DNA of 64,000 nucleotides from Flavobacterium sp. ASV13. GTDB taxonomy: Bacteria > Bacteroidota > Bacteroidia > Flavobacteriales > Flavobacteriaceae. The DNA lies in contig NZ_JQJY01000003.1 of NCBI RefSeq assembly GCF_000745775.1, positions 682,001 through 746,000 on the forward strand, written 5' to 3'. Made by a program: the position numbers and the translations under genes. Shown here one piece after another: positions 59,305 to 64,000 of this stretch. Position 1 is the first letter of the stretch. Each line of letters starts with the position of its first letter. The notes under the pieces were generated by a model. The model ran no database searches and was not told where the DNA came from. It was given only the letters and a program-made list of their open reading frames with translations.

Positions 59305-60186
59305 ATGAGCTATACAGATAAAATGTTGCGCGATGATGCCTTAAAAGGCAAAGTCATTGTAGTTACTGGAGGCGGAAGCGGTTTAGGAAAAGCAATGACA
59401 AAATATTTCTTAGAATTAGGCGCTCAGGTAGCGATTACTTCAAGAGATTTAGAAAAATTAAAAACAACAGCTTCAGAATTGGAAAGCGAAACTGGCGGAA
59501 AGTGTTTACCGCTTCAGTGCGACGTACGCCATTATGAAGAAGTAGAAAATATGCTTCAGGAAACTTTAAAAGTTTTCGGAAAAGTGGATGTTCTTTTAAA
59601 CAATGCAGCAGGAAATTTCATTTCACCAACTGAACGTTTATCAGCAAATGCATTTGATACTGTTATCGATATTGTACTTAAAGGATCTAAAAACTGTACG
59701 CTGGCTTTTGGAAAACATTGGATTGATACTAAACAAACATCGGCAACAATTTTAAATATTGTAACAACTTATGCTTGGACAGGTTCAGCATATGTTGTGC
59801 CAAGTGCAACTGCAAAAGCAGGAGTTTTAGCCATGACAAGAAGTCTTGCTGTAGAATGGGCGAAATACGGAATTCGTTCTAATGCAATTGCGCCGGGACC
59901 ATTCCCAACAAAAGGTGCTTGGGACAGATTATTACCGGGAGATCTTGCCGAAAAATTCGATATGGCTAAAAAAGTACCATTGAAACGTGTTGGAGATCAT
60001 CAGGAATTAGCGAATTTAGCTGCTTATTTAGTATCTGACTTTTCAGCTTACGTGAACGGAGATGTAATTACAATCGACGGAGGCGAATGGCTAAAAGGTG
60101 CTGGACAATTCAACTTATTAGAAGCAATTCCGGAAGAACTTTGGGATCAGCTTGAAATGATGATTAAAGCAAAAAAGGATAAATAA
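59305..60186 (+). CDS. SDR-family 2,4-dienoyl-CoA reductase-like protein
   Basis: 293 residues. KVIVVTGGGSGLGKAMTKYFLELGAQVAITSRD (NADP loop), CDVRHYEEVENML, VLLNNAAGNFISPTERLSANAF, and the active-site segment SAYVVPSATAKAGVLAMTRSLAVEWAKYG, in which the Lys is kept but the usual YxxxK Tyr is displaced, as in mitochondrial DECR-type dienoyl-CoA reductases. C-terminus GGEWLKGAGQFNLLE also matches. Likely role: beta-oxidation of unsaturated fatty acids. Confidence 0.9.
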   Translation: MSYTDKMLRDDALKGKVIVVTGGGSGLGKAMTKYFLELGAQVAITSRDLEKLKTTASELESETGGKCLPLQCDVRHYEEVENMLQETLKVFGKVDVLLNNAAGNFISPTERLSANAFDTVIDIVLKGSKNCTLAFGKHWIDTKQTSATILNIVTTYAWTGSAYVVPSATAKAGVLAMTRSLAVEWAKYGIRSNAIAPGPFPTKGAWDRLLPGDLAEKFDMAKKVPLKRVGDHQELANLAAYLVSDFSAYVNGDVITIDGGEWLKGAGQFNLLEAIPEELWDQLEMMIKAKKDK

Positions 60187-60240
60187 TTACAAGTGCTTAC
60201 TAAATTCAGAATATTTTTAAAAACTATACTGATTGCACTA

Positions 60241-60272
60241 AATCCCGAAGGTTTACTTTCGGGATTTTTTTT
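60241..60272 (+). terminator. Terminator of the dienoyl-CoA reductase gene
   Basis: AATCCCGAA / TTCGGGATT stem, 8-nt loop, T run to 60272. Confidence 0.92.
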
Positions 60273-60288
60273 ATGCTTTTCACCATAT

Positions 60289-60397
60289 AAATGATAATCA
60301 TTTAACCATTTAAGTAATATAAGTTCAGTTAAGTAAGATTCTGCTTAAATATATTGCATCTTAAATTTATTTATATTACTTAAATGGTTAAATGATT
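60289..60397. repeat. Perfect 27-bp inverted repeat upstream of udk
   Basis: Arms 60296-60322 and 60371-60397 are exact reverse complements (ATCATTTAACCATTTAAG word), separated by 48 nt. Left end overlaps AAATGAT-A-ATCATTT (60289-60303), a perfect 7-1-7 palindrome close to Fur-box style. It lies between the terminator and the udk promoter. Confidence 0.8.
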
Positions 60398-60426
60398 TTA
60401 AATGTTTAACAATTCAGGTAAATTAT

Positions 60427-60434
60427 TAATTTTG
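60427..60434 (+). promoter_or_regulatory. -7 promoter box TAATTTTG of udk
   Basis: Exact TAnnTTTG match ending 26 nt before the udk ATG. Confidence 0.5.
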
Positions 60435-60460
60435 CCAAACAAATATCAAACAAAAATTTT

Positions 60461-61069
60461 ATGCTCATTATTGGACTTGCAGGAGGAACAGGAAGTGGAA
60501 AAACAACGGTAGTACACCAAATCATGAACGAATTACCAGACACTGAAGTTGGCGTAATTTCTCAGGATTCGTATTACAAACAAACCGATAATTTATCTTT
60601 TGACGAAAGAGCATTAATCAACTTTGATCATCCGCGCGCCATCGATTTTGAATTATTGGTTAAACATTTAAAGGCATTAAAAGCTGGCGAAACAATCGAT
60701 CAGCCTGTATATTCTTTCATTCAGCACAACAGAACTGATGATACGGTTTCAACACATCCAAGAAAAGTAATGATTGTTGAAGGAATTTTAATTTTAACAA
60801 ATCCTGAGCTTCGGGATATGTTTGACATTAAAATCTTTGTTCATGCTGATTCTGACGAAAGATTAATCCGTCGTTTAAAAAGAGATATTTCAGAACGCGG
60901 ACGCGATATTGACGAGGTTTTAAATCGTTATCAAACTACTTTAAAGCCTATGCATGAACAATTTATAGAACCGTCAAAGGCTTTTGCAGATATTATTATC
61001 CCAAATGACAAATACAACACTGTAGCAATTGATGTAGTTCGTGCCGTAATTAATCAGAGAATTTCATAA
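60461..61069 (+). CDS. udk: Uridine kinase
   Basis: 202 residues. P-loop GLAGGTGSGKTTVVHQI, SQDSYYKQTDNLSFDERALINFDHPRAIDFELL (uridine site), VEGILILTNPELRDMFDIKIFVHAD and RLIRRLKRDISERGRDIDEVLNRY (lid). Phosphorylates uridine and cytidine in pyrimidine salvage. Followed by the Flavo-1-like element, then the FtsB-like gene. Confidence 0.96.
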   Translation: MLIIGLAGGTGSGKTTVVHQIMNELPDTEVGVISQDSYYKQTDNLSFDERALINFDHPRAIDFELLVKHLKALKAGETIDQPVYSFIQHNRTDDTVSTHPRKVMIVEGILILTNPELRDMFDIKIFVHADSDERLIRRLKRDISERGRDIDEVLNRYQTTLKPMHEQFIEPSKAFADIIIPNDKYNTVAIDVVRAVINQRIS

Positions 61070-61100
61070 TTTTTATTGTAATTTTAAACCATAATAATTA

Positions 61101-61177
61101 GGAGCTATTCCCGCTATCCGTTACAATCTTTTGTGCCGAACCCCGGCACAAAAGGATTTTCACTACTATCGGGGCTA
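61101..61177 (+). ncRNA. Flavo-1-like structured element, copy 3 (compact)
   Basis: GGAGCTATTCCCGCTATCCG at the 5' end, CACTACTATCGGGGCTA at the 3' end, and a strong internal stem TTTTGTGCCG (61129-61138) / CGGCACAAAA (61144-61153). Ends can pair (AGC.ATTCCCG with CGGGGCT). The best-formed of three copies in the window. Possible small RNA of the Flavo-1 type, or REP-like repeat. Confidence 0.5.
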
Positions 61178-61212
61178 AAAAGACCACTCGTATTCAAAAG
61201 AAACAATCTTAT

Positions 61213-61545
61213 ATGAAATTTAAAAATCCATACAAAGACAAAAAATGGTTCAAATATTTAGGTAACAAATATGTTTGGGTATTGCTGTTTTTTATTGTCT
61301 GGATGTTATTTTTAGACAATTACTCCTATTTTGACCATCGTTTTCTGGACGGACAAATTAATGAACTTCAGGACAATAAAAAATACTATCAGGACGAAAT
61401 AAAAAAAGATCAAGAACAGATCAAACAACTTAAAAATCCTGAACAAATAGAAAAATATGCTCGCGAAAAGTACTTTATGAAAAAAGACAGCGAAGATATT
61501 TACATCATTCACTTTGAAGGAGACACAATTCAAGAACAAGAATAA
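61213..61545 (+). CDS. FtsB/DivIC-like septum formation initiator
   Basis: 110 residues. Short cytoplasmic start (KFKNPYKDKKWFKYLGNKYVW), one membrane helix (~20-37, VLLFFIVWMLFLDN), then a coiled coil (~52-85: EIKKDQEQIKQLKNPEQIEKYAREKYFMKKDSEDIY) ending with the DivIC-type YFMKK...E segment. Single-pass divisome protein. The methylmalonyl-CoA mutase gene follows after 12 bp. Confidence 0.85.
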   Translation: MKFKNPYKDKKWFKYLGNKYVWVLLFFIVWMLFLDNYSYFDHRFLDGQINELQDNKKYYQDEIKKDQEQIKQLKNPEQIEKYAREKYFMKKDSEDIYIIHFEGDTIQEQE

Positions 61546-61557
61546 TCACAAAAACTA

Positions 61558-62919
61558 ATGGCTACTAACCTATTCGACGATTTTAATCCGATTTCATCCA
61601 AACAATGGAAACAAAAAATCCAGTTTGAATTAGATGGAGCAGATTATAACGAAACTGTAATTTGGAATTCTCCGGAAGATATTCAGGTGAAACCTTTTTA
61701 TCACAACGATGAATTTACCAAATCGGCTGCGGTTGAGACATATGCTTCTGATTTTAAAATCTGCCAGAATATTTTTGTTCACGATGTAGAAAAATCAATC
61801 AAAAGAGCAAACAACACGCTTGAAAGAGGTGCAGAAAGTTTGCGTTTTACTATTCAAAACGAAAATACTGATATTGTTTCTTTATTGGAAAATCTTCCTT
61901 TAGAGAACAAAATCGTTTACTTTAATTTGACTTTTCTCTCAATCGATTTCGTAAAAAAACTGGATGAGATTTCTGTTCAAAAAAAGGCAATTTTTTACTG
62001 CAATTTAGATCCGATTGGACAATTAGCGCGAGACGGAAACTGGTTTACAACATCAGATAAAAGTAATTTTGAAACGCTTGAAAATATTTCAAATCAAACC
62101 AATCTCTCCTTTTTAAGTGTAGATTTAGGTTTGTATCAAAATGCTGGAGCAAATATCACACAACAGATTGCATATAGTTTAGCACATGCAAATGAATATT
62201 TAAATCGTTTACCAAATTCAAGTAAAACAATTGTTTTTCAAATATCAGTTGGAACAAATTACTTTTTTGAAATTGCAAAACTTCGTGCTTTACGAATGCT
62301 TTTCAAATTAATTGCAACTGAATACAATCCTGATTTAGATTGTCATTTTCTAGTTACACCAACCAAACGAAATAAAACTATTTACGATTATAATGTCAAT
62401 ATGCTTCGAACTACAACCGAATGCATGTCGGCAATTTTAGGCGGAGCCGATGCGGTTGCTAATTTACCTTATGATGCTTTATATCATAAAGACAACGAAT
62501 TTGGAGATCGAATTGCCCGAAATCAGTTATTAGTCTTAAAACATGAAAGTTATTTTGACCAAGTAAATAATCCGGCAGATGGGAGTTACTACATTGAAAG
62601 TTTAACGATGCAATTAGCAGAGAAAAGCCTTAAATTATTCAAAGAAATCGAAGCTGATGGAGGTTTCTTAAAACTTTTGAACGACGGAACAATCAAAAAG
62701 AAAATTCAGGAAAGCGCTACTAAAGAACAGGAATTATTTGATTCTAAAAAAGAAGTTTTATTAGGGACCAATAAATATCCTAACAAGGAAGACAAAATGA
62801 AACATGATTTAGAATTGTTTCCTTTTGTAAAAATCAAACCTAGAAAAACATTAATTACACCTATTATAGAAAAAAGATTAGCCGAGAAACTGGAACAGGA
62901 AAGGCTAGAACTTGAGTAA
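61558..62919 (+). CDS. mutA: Methylmalonyl-CoA mutase small subunit
   Basis: 453 residues, the length of the small (beta, non-catalytic) subunit. Starts LFDDFNPISSKQWKQKIQFELDGADYNETVIWNS; TIM-barrel part includes YDYNVNMLRTTTECMSAILGGADAVANLPYDALYH and PADGSYYIESLTMQLAEKSLKLFKEIEADGGFL. It lacks the B12-binding domain, which belongs to the partner ScpA. Propionyl-CoA/succinyl-CoA metabolism. Confidence 0.95.
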   Translation: MATNLFDDFNPISSKQWKQKIQFELDGADYNETVIWNSPEDIQVKPFYHNDEFTKSAAVETYASDFKICQNIFVHDVEKSIKRANNTLERGAESLRFTIQNENTDIVSLLENLPLENKIVYFNLTFLSIDFVKKLDEISVQKKAIFYCNLDPIGQLARDGNWFTTSDKSNFETLENISNQTNLSFLSVDLGLYQNAGANITQQIAYSLAHANEYLNRLPNSSKTIVFQISVGTNYFFEIAKLRALRMLFKLIATEYNPDLDCHFLVTPTKRNKTIYDYNVNMLRTTTECMSAILGGADAVANLPYDALYHKDNEFGDRIARNQLLVLKHESYFDQVNNPADGSYYIESLTMQLAEKSLKLFKEIEADGGFLKLLNDGTIKKKIQESATKEQELFDSKKEVLLGTNKYPNKEDKMKHDLELFPFVKIKPRKTLITPIIEKRLAEKLEQERLELE

Positions 62920-62965
62920 TTCTTTTTAAACGTAATTAATATTCACACCAAAGAAAAGTGTCTCC

Positions 62966-64000
62966 ATGATAAGAAAAGACCTTAAACATATTAATCTTCA
63001 AAGTCAAAAGTCAAAAGTCGAAATTCAAAAGTCTGAAGATTTGACTAATAACTTTACTACAGCCGAAGGAATCCAAATCAAAAAAAACTATACTGAAAAA
63101 GATATAGAGAATTTTGAATTTCTTGATTTCGGAGCTGGTTTTACGCCTAATTTACGCGGGCCGTATGCAACAATGTATGTCAGACGTCCTTGGACAATTC
63201 GTCAATATGCCGGATTTTCAACAGCAGAAGAAAGTAACGCCTTTTACAGACGAAATCTTGCTGCGGGTCAAAAAGGACTTTCAATCGCTTTTGATTTGCC
63301 TACGCATCGCGGTTACGATTCTGATCATGAACGTGTTGTTGGTGATGTTGGAAAAGCAGGTGTTGCCATCGATTCTGTAGAAGACATGAAAGTATTGTTT
63401 GACCAAATTCCGCTAGACGAAATGTCAGTTTCAATGACCATGAACGGCGCCGTTTTACCTATAATGGCTTTTTACATTGTGGCCGCTGAAGAACAAGGAG
63501 TTGAACTCAAAAAACTTTCGGGAACTATCCAAAATGATATTTTGAAAGAATTTATGGTGCGTAATACTTATATTTATCCACCAACCCCTTCAATGAAGAT
63601 TATTGCTGATATTTTTGAATTTACAAGCAAAAAAATGCCAAAATTCAATTCTATTTCTATTTCTGGATATCATATGCAGGAAGCCGGAGCAACGGCTGAT
63701 ATTGAATTGGCTTATACTTTAGCTGATGGTTTAGAATATATTCGAACAGGATTATCCACCGGTATGACAATTGATGAGTTTGCTCCTCGTCTATCTTTCT
63801 TTTGGGCTATTGGAATGAATCATTTTATGGAAATTGCTAAAATGAGAGCTGGCCGAATGATTTGGGCAAAATTATTACAGCAATTTAATCCGAAAAGTGA
63901 CAAATCGCTGGCACTTAGAACGCATTGCCAAACTAGCGGATGGAGTTTAACAGAGCAAGATCCATTTAATAATGTGGCAAGAACTTGCATTGAAGCTACT
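62966..64000 (+). CDS. scpA: Methylmalonyl-CoA mutase large subunit, 5' part (cut at window end)
   Basis: 345 codons from ATG 62966 to the window end, open throughout. Core motifs: [151 protein letters not shown] and [14 protein letters not shown]. The B12 domain lies beyond the edge. Codons ~12-26 are a heptad DNA array (see repeat). Confidence 0.95.
   Translation, partial: MIRKDLKHINLQSQKSKVEIQKSEDLTNNFTTAEGIQIKKNYTEKDIENFEFLDFGAGFTPNLRGPYATMYVRRPWTIRQYAGFSTAEESNAFYRRNLAAGQKGLSIAFDLPTHRGYDSDHERVVGDVGKAGVAIDSVEDMKVLFDQIPLDEMSVSMTMNGAVLPIMAFYIVAAEEQGVELKKLSGTIQNDILKEFMVRNTYIYPPTPSMKIIADIFEFTSKKMPKFNSISISGYHMQEAGATADIELAYTLADGLEYIRTGLSTGMTIDEFAPRLSFFWAIGMNHFMEIAKMRAGRMIWAKLLQQFNPKSDKSLALRTHCQTSGWSLTEQDPFNNVARTCIEAT
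62998..63043. repeat. In-frame heptad array inside scpA
   Basis: AGTC at 63002, 63009, 63016 and 63030, ATTC at 63023 and AGAT at 63037, all at an exact 7-nt step. It encodes the N-terminal stretch [15 protein letters not shown], before the first conserved residue of the mutase. Confidence 0.8.

Noticed and set aside
63114..63380. 88-residue frame within scpA
   Set aside because: It is in another frame of the scpA gene, whose own frame is open from 62966 to the window end with strong mutase motifs.

Overview
The window is low-GC chromosomal DNA of a Bacteroidota bacterium, most likely a Flavobacterium species. Support comes from the TAnnTTTG-type -7 promoter boxes, the gene content (SusC/TonB-plug modules, YARHG, BNR_4 and PepSY proteins, a methylmalonyl-CoA mutase pair, a SecA without the C-terminal zinc motif) and the weak ribosome-binding sites. 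No phage, insertion sequence, CRISPR array or rRNA operon is visible. I count 61 protein genes, two of them cut by the window edges, and one tRNA-Trp.

Layout. 1-7.3 kb: the end of secA, then a probable metal-uptake cluster (Cys-motif exported protein, TonB-dependent receptor, PepSY membrane protein) followed by a DUF2306 membrane protein and a YARHG lipoprotein. 7.5-23.3 kb: housekeeping and stress genes (TrmH, BNR_4 protein, a zinc-less sirtuin, PurB, a CPA2 antiporter, a 1-Cys peroxiredoxin, an AEC carrier, an Rrf2 regulator with its NAD(P)-binding partner, MeaB, an LTA-synthase-like sulfatase, MATE, a small beta-barrel). 23.5-28.9 kb: a di-haem peroxidase and a PhoX-like lipoprotein, next to PPK2. 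29.1-34.3 kb: CPBP protease, ECF sigma factor, membrane anti-sigma-like protein with a TonB-plug-like tail, plug-vWA hybrid, and a scramblase-like protein. 34.4-45.1 kb: an SDR, MtaB, then a minus-strand run of hydrolases, a half DEAD-box protein, an NtrC-type regulator without an HTH, and a Nat-type ABC transporter. 45.2-51.8 kb: dnaJ, grpE, tRNA-Trp, hisS, a MacB-type permease, prmC. 51.9-64 kb: ribD, yigZ-like, dnaA, a low-Mr phosphatase, an RsmI-like methylase, a TonB-CTD protein, an aminotransferase, a dienoyl-CoA-reductase-like SDR, udk, a DivIC/FtsB-like protein and mutA/scpA. The mutase chaperone gene meaB lies 44 kb away.

The most unusual feature is between the genes. About ten junctions carry arrays of short words repeated at an exact 7- or 8-nt period, often in facing orientations so that the RNA can fold. 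Two such arrays run into gene 3' ends and one lies in frame inside the scpA N-terminus. Three further junctions carry variants of one structured element that may be a small RNA family (Flavo-1-like). Other junctions hold long perfect inverted repeats.

Several translation starts were moved inward from the longest reading frame because a promoter box or repeat overlaps the longer frame. I have run no searches: family names rest on motifs and general knowledge.
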